From contig JAUNGC010000005.1 of the NCBI GenBank assembly GCA_030524745.1, forward strand, positions 1 through 64,000: 64,000 nt of DNA, given 5' to 3'. Numbering within the stretch: the first letter of the stretch is position 1; every line of letters starts with the position of its first letter. Under the pieces are notes generated by a model. The model saw only the letters and a program-made list of their open reading frames with translations, was not told the DNA's origin and searched no databases. Of this stretch, positions 42,120-50,551 are shown piece by piece. A program made the translations under genes and the position numbers. The stretch comes from Eubacteriales bacterium. Its GTDB lineage: Bacteria > Bacillota > Clostridia > Lachnospirales > Lachnospiraceae.

Positions 42120-43043
42120 TCAGAAACCGGTATACTGCTCCTTGAAAAATGTAATAAAATGCATAACGGCGGGAGAATGCCGCTTCCCTTTTAAATAACA
42201 TAAGGACAGTTGCGTGGAAATGACCGGAACGATTCTGGCGACAAAGAACGGCGGATCCGCGGAATTGGCAAAGTTCTCGCAGGATACATGTCTGTTCATG
42301 AGAAGAGCAACACAGCCGCCTTTTGCGACCATGTCCAGAATGCTGTCCAGTCTGTGACTGTTGAAGACGATATCCGGAATGAAATCAGCTTCCTGGCAGG
42401 CGGAGCGGCACAGATCATAGAGCATGGTGTTTTCCTTGAGGAAACAGAATTTTTCGTTTTTGAGATCCCTCAGGGAAATTTCTTTTTCAGAGGAAAGCGG
42501 ATGGTGTTTGGGCAATACCGCAACCATAGAATCCTGGATATACGGAATGCGCTGCACGAGTTCATCCTGTAAAAATGCGCGCTCAAAACTGCTTTTTGTT
42601 TCCCGCAGAAAAATCAGATCGCATCTTTGGTCCATTAAATAGCGCATCAGATTTTTAGAATCGTCTTCGATAAATCTGACGCTGGAATCGGGCTGCTGCT
42701 TTTGAAACTCCAGCAGCATATTCGTGATATGATATTGTGACAAAACGGGAATACTGCCAATTGTAATCAGCCCTTTATGATGATTTTGCACCTGCAGAAG
42801 CTGTGCGGAATACTCAAATTGGAGTTTGGTGATGGATTGCGCATAGGGGAGCAGCGCGAGGCCGAATTCCGTCAGTTCCACCCGCCGGGTCGTGCGGGTA
42901 AAAAGAGGAAAGCCCAGTTCTGATTCCATGGCTTTGATATGTTTGGAAAGCGTGGACTGATTGAGAAAGAGCCGGTCAGAGGCCTCCCAGAAATTTTTGG
43001 TTTCCGCCAATACGGTAAACTCTTTGAAATAGCTGATATTCAT
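42120..43043 (-). CDS. LysR-family regulator
   Basis: A 307-residue LysR regulator. The N-terminal helix-turn-helix (ISYFKEFTVLAETKNFWEAS, LFLNQSTLSKHIKAMESELG, LFTRTTRRVELTEFG) is canonical; the rest is a periplasmic-binding-protein-like effector domain (ITIGSIPVLSQYHIT). Start at the ATG 43043, with GGAGG five bases upstream; a GTG at 43049 is possible. It is divergent from the ubiD gene with a 107-base gap and is the obvious regulator of the decarboxylase operon, with an aromatic acid as the likely inducer. Confidence 0.92.
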   Translation of the reverse strand: MNISYFKEFTVLAETKNFWEASDRLFLNQSTLSKHIKAMESELGFPLFTRTTRRVELTEFGLALLPYAQSITKLQFEYSAQLLQVQNHHKGLITIGSIPVLSQYHITNMLLEFQKQQPDSSVRFIEDDSKNLMRYLMDQRCDLIFLRETKSSFERAFLQDELVQRIPYIQDSMVAVLPKHHPLSSEKEISLRDLKNEKFCFLKENTMLYDLCRSACQEADFIPDIVFNSHRLDSILDMVAKGGCVALLMNRHVSCENFANSADPPFFVARIVPVISTQLSLCYLKGKRHSPAVMHFITFFKEQYTGF

Positions 43044-43156
43044 GCGCACCTCCGCTAAATTGATTCCAATACTGACTTAATCGTAAAAGAAATTGAATTG
43101 TTTGTCAATCCTGCTTTATTATATAGTTGAGATAACAAAAAAGTGGAGGTAATCTG

Positions 43157-44635
43157 ATGAATAACAGAACGGATATTTTGGATTTGAGAACTTCTTTGGA
43201 TGTGCTGCGTGAAATTGGGGGACAGCTTGTGGAAACGGATATCGAAGTGGATCCAAAGGCGGAACTGGCAGGCGTTTACCGCCATGTGGGAGCGGGCGGA
43301 ACGGTCATGCGGCCGACGAAGGTGAACGGTCCCGCCATGATTTTTCATAACGTGAAGGGACATCCGGACGCCGACGTGGTGATCGGGCTTCTGGCGAGCC
43401 GCGAACGCGTGGCGGCGTTACTGGGCTGCAGGAAAGAAGAACTGGGAAAGCTGCTGTGCGAGTGCGCAAAAAGTCCCGTCATGCCGGTTGTCAGCACAGC
43501 GCCTGCGCCCTGCCAGGAAGTGGTCTACCGGGCGGAGGATCCCGGATTTGATTTGTTTAAGCTGATTCCGGCGCCCACCAATACGCCGGTGGATGCGGGA
43601 CCGTATATTACGATGGGTATGTGTTATGCGACTCATCCGGATACCGGGCTTTCCGACGTGACGATTCATCGGATGTGCATTCAGTCAAAGGACGAACTTT
43701 CCATCTTTTTACAGCCGGGCAGCCGTCATATCGGCGCAATGGCGGAACGTGCAACCGAATTAAACCAAAAACTTCCGATTTCCATTTCCATCGGCGTGGA
43801 TCCCGCTATTGAAGTGGCGTCCTGCTTTGAACCGCCCACGACGCCCTTAGGCTTCAATGAACTTTCCATTGCGGGTGCGCTCAGACAGCGGCCGGTGGTC
43901 TTGCATAAATGTGTTTCCATTGAGGAAAATGCCATTGCAAACGCGGAATATGTCATTGAGGGCGAAATCATTCCCGGCGTAAAGGTGGTGGAGGATCAGA
44001 ATTCCCACAGCGGATATGCGATGCCGGAATTCCCCGGTTATAACGGAAAGGCTTCCCATGAGTGCTGGCTGATCAAGGTAAAAGCGGTGACAACCAGAAA
44101 GCATCCCATCATGCAGACGGTCATCGGCCCTTCCGAGGAGCATGTCAATCTGGCAGGCATTCCCACTGAGGCGAGTATTTACAACATGATTGAAAAAGCG
44201 CTTCCGGGAAAGGTGACCAATGTGTATGCGCATCCGTCAGGCGGCGGGAAATATATGGCGGTTTTACAGTGTAAGAAAGCGGTTCACACGGACGAAGGAA
44301 AACAGCGTCAGGCGGCGCTTCTGGCATTCTCCGCCTTTCCGGAATTGAAACATGTGATTCTGGTGGATGAGGACGTGGATATTTTTGATACCAACGACGT
44401 CCTTTGGGCCATGAATACCAGATTTCAGGGAGACCGGGATATCGTCACGATTCCCGGCGTCAGATGCCATCCGCTGGATCCCAGTTCTGATCCGGCTTAT
44501 GCGCCCTCCATTCTGGATTGCGGAATCAGTTGCAAAACCATTTTCGACTGCACCGTGCCCTTTTCCATGCAGGAACACTTCAAACGGGCGCAGTTTCTGG
44601 AAGTGGACCCCAAAAAGTGGGAAGCGTTTTTATAA
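43157..44635 (+). CDS. UbiD-family decarboxylase
   Basis: A 492-residue prenylated-FMN-dependent decarboxylase. Segments typical of the family include EIGGQLVETDIEVDPKAELA, GPAMIFHNVKG, the ITMGMCYATHPDTG region, AEYVIEGEIIPG and PEFPGYNGK, and the MNTRFQGDRDIVTIPG C-terminal part. Members such as gallate, vanillate or 4-hydroxybenzoate decarboxylases act on aromatic acids; sequence alone does not tell which. With a UbiX and an LpdD-type gene directly behind it, it resembles the lpdC-lpdB-lpdD and vdcCBD sets. GGAGG precedes the ATG. Confidence 0.92.
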   Translation: MNNRTDILDLRTSLDVLREIGGQLVETDIEVDPKAELAGVYRHVGAGGTVMRPTKVNGPAMIFHNVKGHPDADVVIGLLASRERVAALLGCRKEELGKLLCECAKSPVMPVVSTAPAPCQEVVYRAEDPGFDLFKLIPAPTNTPVDAGPYITMGMCYATHPDTGLSDVTIHRMCIQSKDELSIFLQPGSRHIGAMAERATELNQKLPISISIGVDPAIEVASCFEPPTTPLGFNELSIAGALRQRPVVLHKCVSIEENAIANAEYVIEGEIIPGVKVVEDQNSHSGYAMPEFPGYNGKASHECWLIKVKAVTTRKHPIMQTVIGPSEEHVNLAGIPTEASIYNMIEKALPGKVTNVYAHPSGGGKYMAVLQCKKAVHTDEGKQRQAALLAFSAFPELKHVILVDEDVDIFDTNDVLWAMNTRFQGDRDIVTIPGVRCHPLDPSSDPAYAPSILDCGISCKTIFDCTVPFSMQEHFKRAQFLEVDPKKWEAFL

Positions 44636-44696
44636 AGCCGGATAACGTTTGGAAAGAAAGTTGGCTGTTATTCTGAAAGAAAGCGGGGGACCGTTT

Positions 44697-45260
44697 ATGA
44701 AGAGGCGTTTGCTGATTGGTATGAGCGGCGCATCGGGCGCGCCGATTGCTGTGGAATTGTTAAAACAGTTGAAAAAAAGAGAGGACATGGAAACCCATTT
44801 GATCGTGACGAGGGGAGCGCAGATGACGCTTTTGCAGGAATGTAATCTGACGCCTGAGCAGGTGAGAGAACTGGCCGACGTATCCTATGAAAACGACGCG
44901 ATCGGGGCAAGGGTGGCTTCCGGCAGTTTTTTTACGGAAGGAATGATCATCGTTCCCTGTTCCATGAAAACCGCCGCAGGGATCGTTTCGGGCTATAGCG
45001 ATAATCTGTTGCTTCGGGCGGCGGATGTGACGCTGAAGGAACGGCGTAAACTGGTTCTCGTGGCGAGAGAATCTCCGCTGAGCACGGTCCACTTGAGAAA
45101 TCTGTATGAACTGAGCCGGCTGGGAGCGGTGATTATTCCGCCCATGCTCACCTATTACAATCATCCGGCCACGCTGGAAGACTGCACGGCATATGCGGCG
45201 CAGAGAATTTTAAGACAGTTCGGGCTGGGGGACGATGCATATGAATGGGAGGGCATGTGA
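44697..45260 (+). CDS. UbiX-type flavin prenyltransferase
   Basis: A 187-residue flavoprotein that makes prenylated FMN for the UbiD partner. The FMN-binding MSGASGAPIAVELLKQL start, IVPCSMKTAAGIVSGYSDNLL and the DVTLKERRKLVLVARESP segment are standard UbiX signatures. The ATG at 44697 with GCGGGGGA six bases upstream gives the usual length; a TTG at 44649 would add 16 unneeded residues. It lies 61 bases after ubiD and the next gene begins one base after its stop. Confidence 0.94.
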   Translation: MKRRLLIGMSGASGAPIAVELLKQLKKREDMETHLIVTRGAQMTLLQECNLTPEQVRELADVSYENDAIGARVASGSFFTEGMIIVPCSMKTAAGIVSGYSDNLLLRAADVTLKERRKLVLVARESPLSTVHLRNLYELSRLGAVIIPPMLTYYNHPATLEDCTAYAAQRILRQFGLGDDAYEWEGM

Positions 45261-45261
45261 A

Positions 45262-45612
45262 ATGCGTTTTGAAAAAACGGTGATCGTGCTGGAAAAAGAA
45301 ATTCATATCGCCGTCTATGATACGGGATGCGGCATTCAGATTCTGATCGAGGGCGGAGACAGGGGGCATATCGGCGCGGTTTCCGTCGCATCGCCCGATA
45401 CGCCGATGCAGACCGTTGTATTCCCGCAGCATAAAGAGGATGTCATCAGCAGGAAGTGGGCCGGCACGATCTGTGAGGAGACCGGCGTGCCCGTCGTGGT
45501 ATCCGCCGGAGTACATTATGATAACATCCGGAAAGAACAGATCCGGCAGGTGCTGGATGCGACGGACAGGGAACTGGAGGAATGTGTCCGCGCCCTGAAA
45601 ATTCAGAAATAA
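45262..45612 (+). CDS. LpdD-like prenylated-flavin chaperone
   Basis: A 116-residue protein that follows ubiX almost directly. It fits the LpdD/VdcD family of small proteins accompanying UbiD decarboxylases (MRFEKTVIVLEKEIHIAVYDTG, GDRGHIGAVSVASP, VFPQHKEDVISRKWAG, PVVVSAGVHYDNIRKEQIRQVL). They are proposed to help load or mature the prenylated flavin. The ATG at 45262 has GGAGGG eight bases upstream. Last gene of the operon, followed by a strong terminator. Confidence 0.85.
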   Translation: MRFEKTVIVLEKEIHIAVYDTGCGIQILIEGGDRGHIGAVSVASPDTPMQTVVFPQHKEDVISRKWAGTICEETGVPVVVSAGVHYDNIRKEQIRQVLDATDRELEECVRALKIQK

Positions 45613-45639
45613 AATGTGTCTTTGACGGCATACATAGCG

Positions 45640-45673
45640 GAAGGCCCCGTTTTCGGCGGGGCCTTCACTTTTT
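45640..45673 (+). terminator. Intrinsic terminator of the ubiD operon
   Basis: GAAGGCCCCG (45640-45649) and CGGGGCCTTC (45657-45666) form a perfect ten-pair stem, followed by ACTTTTT. Confidence 0.92.
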
Positions 45674-45780
45674 GTGATGAAACTTTTCAAAACTGCATCG
45701 AATCTCTCTGGCCGACACAATTCCGTAACCGTTCATTTGTATGTATCATAGCAGGGAAATGTGTCCGGAATGTTTCCGAA

Positions 45781-45810
45781 TTCATAAAATTTCATAAAGT
45801 TTCATACAAG
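45781..45810 (+). repeat. Three tandem 10-base direct repeats
   Basis: TTCATAAAAT, TTCATAAAGT and TTCATACAAG follow each other without gaps, 41 bases upstream of the -35 box at 45851. A 10-base period equals one helical turn, so the copies face the same side of the DNA, as expected for an activator-binding or curvature element. Confidence 0.8.
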
Positions 45811-45850
45811 CTGCGGGCTGAAAATGTTGTTTAAAAAGTTAAGATAGTGC

Positions 45851-45890
45851 TTGTATATTATTAATCAAATTGTTATAATGTGTTAACAAC
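45851..45890 (+). promoter_or_regulatory. Promoter and candidate LacI operator of glycan operon 1
   Basis: TTGTAT (45851-45856) and TATAAT (45874-45879) are 17 bases apart. Directly behind the -10 box lies GTTAACAA (45882-45889), the same half-site as in the perfect palindrome at 53648. Together with TTGTTATA (45870-45877) it forms an imperfect palindrome spanning the -10 box and the start site. Confidence 0.7.
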
Positions 45891-45905
45891 GACAGAGGGT
45901 CTCCA

Positions 45906-46007
45906 ATGCTTTTTTGGGGGCCCTTCGTGGCCGCTGATAAAAGCGCAGAGCGACGGCCTGCTCATGCGGCGGATGTTGCGGCCGCAAACGACAAGGCCGC
46001 AGTGTAA
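45906..46007 (+). CDS. Possible 33-residue leader ORF
   Basis: An open frame of 33 codons in the 5' leader of the operon, with AGAGGG six bases before its ATG, ending 26 bases before the next gene. The product is alanine-rich and similar to nothing I know. The leader also holds a GAGGG...CCCTTC hairpin that overlaps its start. It may be chance. Confidence 0.3.
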   Translation: MLFWGPFVAADKSAERRPAHAADVAAANDKAAV

Positions 46008-46033
46008 AGAGGCGTTTGAGAAAGGATGGGGAG

Positions 46034-48436
46034 ATGAAAACGGTATCTTTGCAGAGGAAGGAAATATTAGAGTATTACAGGAGTGCCATGCCATATTGTG
46101 ATAAGACGGATGTGCCGCAAAAGGTACTGGAGGCTTACGCAGAGCACGCTCTTTTTTTACGTGAGCAGGTGGAATGGTGCAGAGAACTGCCGGAAGATGT
46201 TTTTCTGGAGAACGTGGCGGCTTACCGGATCAACAGCGAGAGGATTGAGGATTGCCGCCGTTTCTTCTATGAGATGGTGATGCCGCTTCTGGAAGGGCTG
46301 TCTTTAAAGGAAGCGATTCTGAAGGTGAATCTCTGGTGTGCGGCCAACGCCACTTATCATCAGGCGGATTTTCGGACTGCCAATGCGATGACTGTATACA
46401 AAAGCGGCTTTGGGCGCTGCGGGGAGGAAAGTACCTTTGCAGTGACGGTTTTTCGCAGCGTGGGTATCGCTGCCAGACAGGTGTATGCGCCGCTGTGGTC
46501 TCATTGTGACGACAATCATGCCTGGGTGGAAGTGTATTGTGACGGACGCTGGCAGTATCTTGGCGCCTGCGAGCCGGAGCCGGTGCTGAACAGAGGATGG
46601 TTTGATCTGCCGGCCTCCAAAGCGATGCTGGTGCATGCGAGAAGCTTCGGCGTTTTGGAAGAGCAGAAGGATGTGATCGCCCGCAACGGATGCGTTACCT
46701 ATTATAATGTGACGGAGCATTATGCGAAAACCGCCGACGTGACGGTCACGGTGAAGAAGGCTTCCGGAGAACTTGTGTGCGGCGTGTGGGTGAATTTGGA
46801 AGTGTTAAATTACGCCCATTTCGGAAAAATTGCCACGTTACGGACCGATGGCGACGGGAAGGTTTTTGCCCGTCTGGGAATCGGCAGCGTGCGGATTAGC
46901 TGTATGCTGGAAGGCGGGTTTTTCTCCTGCCTGTTAAAGATTGAAGAAAACGGAGAACTGGAAGCGCTTCTTGCGCCTGTCTGCCGTGATTTGTGGACGG
47001 AACAAAAGTTTATGGCTCCCGCGGGGGGTGTGGGAGACATAGAGGACGCGCAGCCGGAGGATTTCGTCGCTTTTCAGCAGGAAATTGAACGGGCAAAGGC
47101 CAAGCGGGAAGAGCGGATTTCTTCCTATTACGATGCGGCGCGTGCGCAGCGTTTCCCTAAGGCGCAGGAACTGCTGCGCGCGGCAGGCGGGAATTTCGAA
47201 GAAGTGATCCGGTTTCTGGAAACGGACGGGAATCCATACCGGCTGAAAATGTTGAAGAGTCTGACCCAGAAGGATTATTACGATCTGAAGGCGGAGGTGC
47301 TGGAAGAGCATTTGGCGTGCACGCTGCGTTACGCCGGCAGGGCGGAAGTGCCGGAAGAAATATTTGTGGACTGTCTGTTAAATCCGAGACTGGAATTTGA
47401 AGAACTCAGTTGCTGGCGCAAAGAGATCCGGGAACTTCTGGGAGACCGGGAGGCGGAGTTTGGGTCCGACCCGGAAAAAATCTGGCGGCAGTTATGCGTC
47501 CCCATAGAGGAGCCAAAAGAGGACGCTTACGACACGCTGCGGATGCGTCCGCTGGCTGTCTTACAGGGCGGCAGGGGCAGCCGGGCGGATCAGAAAAATC
47601 TGTTTCTGGCCGTGGCGAGAACCTATGGCATTCCGGCGCGCTTAAATCCGGTGACAAAAGAGGCGGAGTATTACCGGGACGGCGCTTTTTATCCGGCTGA
47701 TACTTCAGGTGGGGAGCCGGAGAAAAAGAGCAGGATTGTGCTTTTGGCAAACGGGGAAAAGAACTGGACCTATCTGACGGACTGGAGCATGGAATGTCTG
47801 GAAAAGAGCGGATACCGGCTGCTGGATCTGCACAGAGAGGAGTGGAGTTCGGACCGCCTCGTTGTGGAAGCGAAGCCGGGAGAGTACCGGATCACTACCT
47901 CGATCCGTCTGATAAACGGCGATCAGTTGGAGACGGAGTTATTCTTTACGCTCGGACCGGAAGAAAAGACGGTGCCTCTCAGACGGCACAGCGCATATAA
48001 GGACGCCGATATGGGCGCAGCTTTGCCGGAGACGGAAGTGCGGACCGACAACGGAACCGTGACGTTAAACGCTCTGCGGAACGGACGGCGCGGCATTTAT
48101 GTCTGGATCCGGGAAGGAGAAGAACCGACCGAGCATATACTGAACGAAATGCTGGAGCGGATTTCCGACGTGAAGAACTGCCAGGAACGGATCTTTTTGC
48201 TCAGCGAAAAGCCGCCGAAGACTGCCGGAACCTTAAAACGCCTGATGGAGGCGGTTCCCGACGTGAAATTTTATCTTGTGGACAGCTTTGAAGACGCGCG
48301 GCGGGCGGCGGCGGCCATGGGCGCGGAGACGAAGAAATATCCGCTGGCGTTGGTGGCGAATGAAGAGGGAAAAGGCATCTATGTGACCTGCGGCTACAAC
48401 GTGGGGGCTGTGGCCCAGATGCTGATGAGAATCTAG
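46034..48436 (+). CDS. Intracellular transglutaminase-like (possibly PNGase-like) protein
   Basis: An 800-residue protein without signal peptide. Residues about 90-205 form a transglutaminase-fold core: Cys129 in GFGRCGEES, His162 in DDNHAWVEVY, and then LGACEPEPVLNRGWF where papain-like enzymes usually have the third residue as Asp (here Gly177, with Glu180 nearby). The tail of this segment recalls the peptide:N-glycanase (PNGase) branch. A second, degenerate core seems present around 520-560 (TYGIPARLNP), then beta domains, and a C-terminal thioredoxin-like domain (about 680-800) lacking a CxxC. The ATG at 46034 has AAAGGA seven bases upstream. First gene of an operon with GH18, CBM9-like, GH29 and an aminopeptidase, so a role in deglycosylating or cutting glycopeptides is plausible. 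Activity is unproven. Confidence 0.75.
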   Translation: MKTVSLQRKEILEYYRSAMPYCDKTDVPQKVLEAYAEHALFLREQVEWCRELPEDVFLENVAAYRINSERIEDCRRFFYEMVMPLLEGLSLKEAILKVNLWCAANATYHQADFRTANAMTVYKSGFGRCGEESTFAVTVFRSVGIAARQVYAPLWSHCDDNHAWVEVYCDGRWQYLGACEPEPVLNRGWFDLPASKAMLVHARSFGVLEEQKDVIARNGCVTYYNVTEHYAKTADVTVTVKKASGELVCGVWVNLEVLNYAHFGKIATLRTDGDGKVFARLGIGSVRISCMLEGGFFSCLLKIEENGELEALLAPVCRDLWTEQKFMAPAGGVGDIEDAQPEDFVAFQQEIERAKAKREERISSYYDAARAQRFPKAQELLRAAGGNFEEVIRFLETDGNPYRLKMLKSLTQKDYYDLKAEVLEEHLACTLRYAGRAEVPEEIFVDCLLNPRLEFEELSCWRKEIRELLGDREAEFGSDPEKIWRQLCVPIEEPKEDAYDTLRMRPLAVLQGGRGSRADQKNLFLAVARTYGIPARLNPVTKEAEYYRDGAFYPADTSGGEPEKKSRIVLLANGEKNWTYLTDWSMECLEKSGYRLLDLHREEWSSDRLVVEAKPGEYRITTSIRLINGDQLETELFFTLGPEEKTVPLRRHSAYKDADMGAALPETEVRTDNGTVTLNALRNGRRGIYVWIREGEEPTEHILNEMLERISDVKNCQERIFLLSEKPPKTAGTLKRLMEAVPDVKFYLVDSFEDARRAAAAMGAETKKYPLALVANEEGKGIYVTCGYNVGAVAQMLMRI

Positions 48437-48484
48437 CAGTTTGCAGACAGGGAGGAAAGTGCAGTATTTTGCACGAATGGAAAA

Positions 48485-49501
48485 ATGGGAAAACTCATTG
48501 GATATGTGGGGACGAAAGAAATTAATGACATGATGGAAGAAGACATCAAAGCGATGGACGTCGTCAATATTGCGTTCGGCCGCATTGCGGACGGAAGGGC
48601 GGTATGGTCTCATCCGGAATGCAAGGAAGGGATCGCGCGAATCCGCCGGATCAATCCGGAACAGAAAATTCTCCTTTCCGTCGGCGGCTGGGGAGCAGGC
48701 GGTTTTTCGGAAGCCGCACGCACGCCGGAAGGAAGAGCGCAGTTTGCCGCGACAGCGATGTCGATTGTGAAGGAGTATGGGCTGGACGGCATCGACATCG
48801 ACTGGGAATATCCCTGCTTTACCACGGCGGGGATCGGAGCCTGCAAAGCGGATAAGGAAAATTATACGCTGTTTTTAAAGGCGATCCGGGAGACGATGGA
48901 AGAGGAAGAGAAGGGCCGTTATATGCTGACGATTGCAGCGGGCGGCGACAGCTACTTCGTGAAAAATACGCAGATGGATCTGGTACAGGAATATCTGGAT
49001 TATGTGCAGATCATGACCTATGATCTGCGGGGCGGATTCCAGACGCTGACCGGCCATCATACCAACCTTTATTCCTATCAGACGGACTTGTTCGATGCAA
49101 GCGCCGACAAGGCGGTCCGGGCCTTTCATGAGGCGGGAGTGCCCCGCGAAAAAATTGTGATCGGCGCAGCCTTTTACTGCAGGGAATGGAAAGGCGTGGA
49201 GGATGTGAATCACGGATTGTGCCAGCAGGCCAAAACGACGGGAACGATCACCCATCATTACGGAGAGTTGGCGGAAAATTACATCAATAAAAACGGTTAT
49301 GTGAGGTACTGGGATGAAGAGGCAAAGGCGCCTTATCTGTTTAACGGCAGCAATTTTATCAGTTATGATGACGAAGAATCCCTTTCCTGCAAAATCGCAT
49401 ACTTAAAAGAACAGAAGCTTTCAGGCATCATGTTCTGGGCCTATGACGGCGAAAAAACGCATACGCTGGTGACGCATATAAGAAAAGAACTGGATCAGTG
49501 A
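48485..49501 (+). CDS. Intracellular GH18 family glycosidase
   Basis: A 338-residue single-domain GH18 TIM barrel. The catalytic motif DGIDIDWE (101-108) is intact, with Glu108 as acid/base, and SVGGWG (65-70) precedes it as in chitinases. Members cleave chitin or, in the endo-beta-N-acetylglucosaminidase branch, the GlcNAc-GlcNAc core of N-glycans. There is no signal peptide or carbohydrate-binding module, so the substrate must be imported. It lies 48 bases after the transglutaminase-like gene. A chitobiose-type core substrate would fit the neighbours; I infer this from context. Confidence 0.9.
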   Translation: MGKLIGYVGTKEINDMMEEDIKAMDVVNIAFGRIADGRAVWSHPECKEGIARIRRINPEQKILLSVGGWGAGGFSEAARTPEGRAQFAATAMSIVKEYGLDGIDIDWEYPCFTTAGIGACKADKENYTLFLKAIRETMEEEEKGRYMLTIAAGGDSYFVKNTQMDLVQEYLDYVQIMTYDLRGGFQTLTGHHTNLYSYQTDLFDASADKAVRAFHEAGVPREKIVIGAAFYCREWKGVEDVNHGLCQQAKTTGTITHHYGELAENYINKNGYVRYWDEEAKAPYLFNGSNFISYDDEESLSCKIAYLKEQKLSGIMFWAYDGEKTHTLVTHIRKELDQ

Positions 49502-49520
49502 GAGAGGGGAGGAATGTGTG

Positions 49521-50537
49521 ATGAACTACAGAATACCGAAACCGGATATCGATTTTAACCCTCCGGTATATCAGTGCAGACGCGCAAAGAAGCCCTTTGT
49601 TCTGGATGGCAATCTGGATAAGGAATTCTGGCAGGATGCGCCTTTTACGGACGACTTTGTGGATATTGAAGGGGAAAAACGGGAAACGCCCCGTTTCCGG
49701 ACCAGAGCCAAAATGCTGTGGGATGACGAGAACCTTTACGTGGGAGCGGTGCTGGAAGGCGATGAGATCTGGGGCCATCAGACAGAGCGCGACTGCGTCA
49801 TTTTCCAGGACAATGACTTCGAGATTTTTATTGATCCGGATTCCGATACGCATCAGTATTATGAATATGAAATGAATGCGAAAAACACGGTGTGGGATCT
49901 GCTTTTGACCAAGACCTACAGAGACGGCGGCAAGCCGGTGAACGGTTTTGATATGCACGGCATGCGCAGCGCGGTACATATCGATGGAAAGTTAAACAAT
50001 CCTTCCGCTGACAACAGACGGTGGATGGTGGAAGTGGTGATTCCTTTTTCTGCGGTCAACGAGTGCGCTAAGGAATTGAGAAGCCCGCTTGCAGGCGAGT
50101 ATTACCGGGTGAATTTTTCCCGCGTTCAGTGGAAGGTGGATGTAAAGGATAACGCTTATGTAAAACGCTGCGACGAAAAGGGAAAAGTGCTGCCGGAGGA
50201 CAACTGGGTATGGGCGCCCACCGGCATTGTCAACATTCATTATCCGGAACTGTGGGGATTTGTTTTCTTTACGGAAGGGGAAGAAACCTATGAAATCCCC
50301 CAGGATGAGAAGGACAAGTGGGAACTGAGACGGTTATATTATAACGCGAACGGTTATTATGACGAGCACGGCAGATTTCCGGAAAACATCGGGGAGATCA
50401 ATCAGGACTATCCTTATACGATCCGGCCTCTCCTTCAGACCACAAAGCATACCTTTGAAATTACCTGCGACAGCAAAGACGGAAAAAGGGAACTGGCGAT
50501 TCAGGGAGACGGAAGAACTTACGTATATCAAAAATAG
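49521..50537 (+). CDS. CBM9-like carbohydrate-binding protein, cytoplasmic
   Basis: A 338-residue protein built around a carbohydrate-binding family 9-like fold (VLDGNLDKEFWQDAPFTDDF, ENLYVGAVLEGDEIWG, DNDFEIFIDPDSDTHQYYEY, WMVEVVIPFSAV, RVNFSRVQWKV). This fold occurs in periplasmic and secreted sugar-binding proteins, but here there is no signal peptide. It may bind glycan fragments inside the cell or assist an enzyme of the operon. The ATG at 49521 follows GGGAGG by eight bases; a GTG at 49518 is in frame. It is 19 bases behind the GH18 gene and 14 bases before GH29. Confidence 0.82.
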   Translation: MNYRIPKPDIDFNPPVYQCRRAKKPFVLDGNLDKEFWQDAPFTDDFVDIEGEKRETPRFRTRAKMLWDDENLYVGAVLEGDEIWGHQTERDCVIFQDNDFEIFIDPDSDTHQYYEYEMNAKNTVWDLLLTKTYRDGGKPVNGFDMHGMRSAVHIDGKLNNPSADNRRWMVEVVIPFSAVNECAKELRSPLAGEYYRVNFSRVQWKVDVKDNAYVKRCDEKGKVLPEDNWVWAPTGIVNIHYPELWGFVFFTEGEETYEIPQDEKDKWELRRLYYNANGYYDEHGRFPENIGEINQDYPYTIRPLLQTTKHTFEITCDSKDGKRELAIQGDGRTYVYQK

Positions 50538-50551
50538 CGGGGTGAGAAGCG

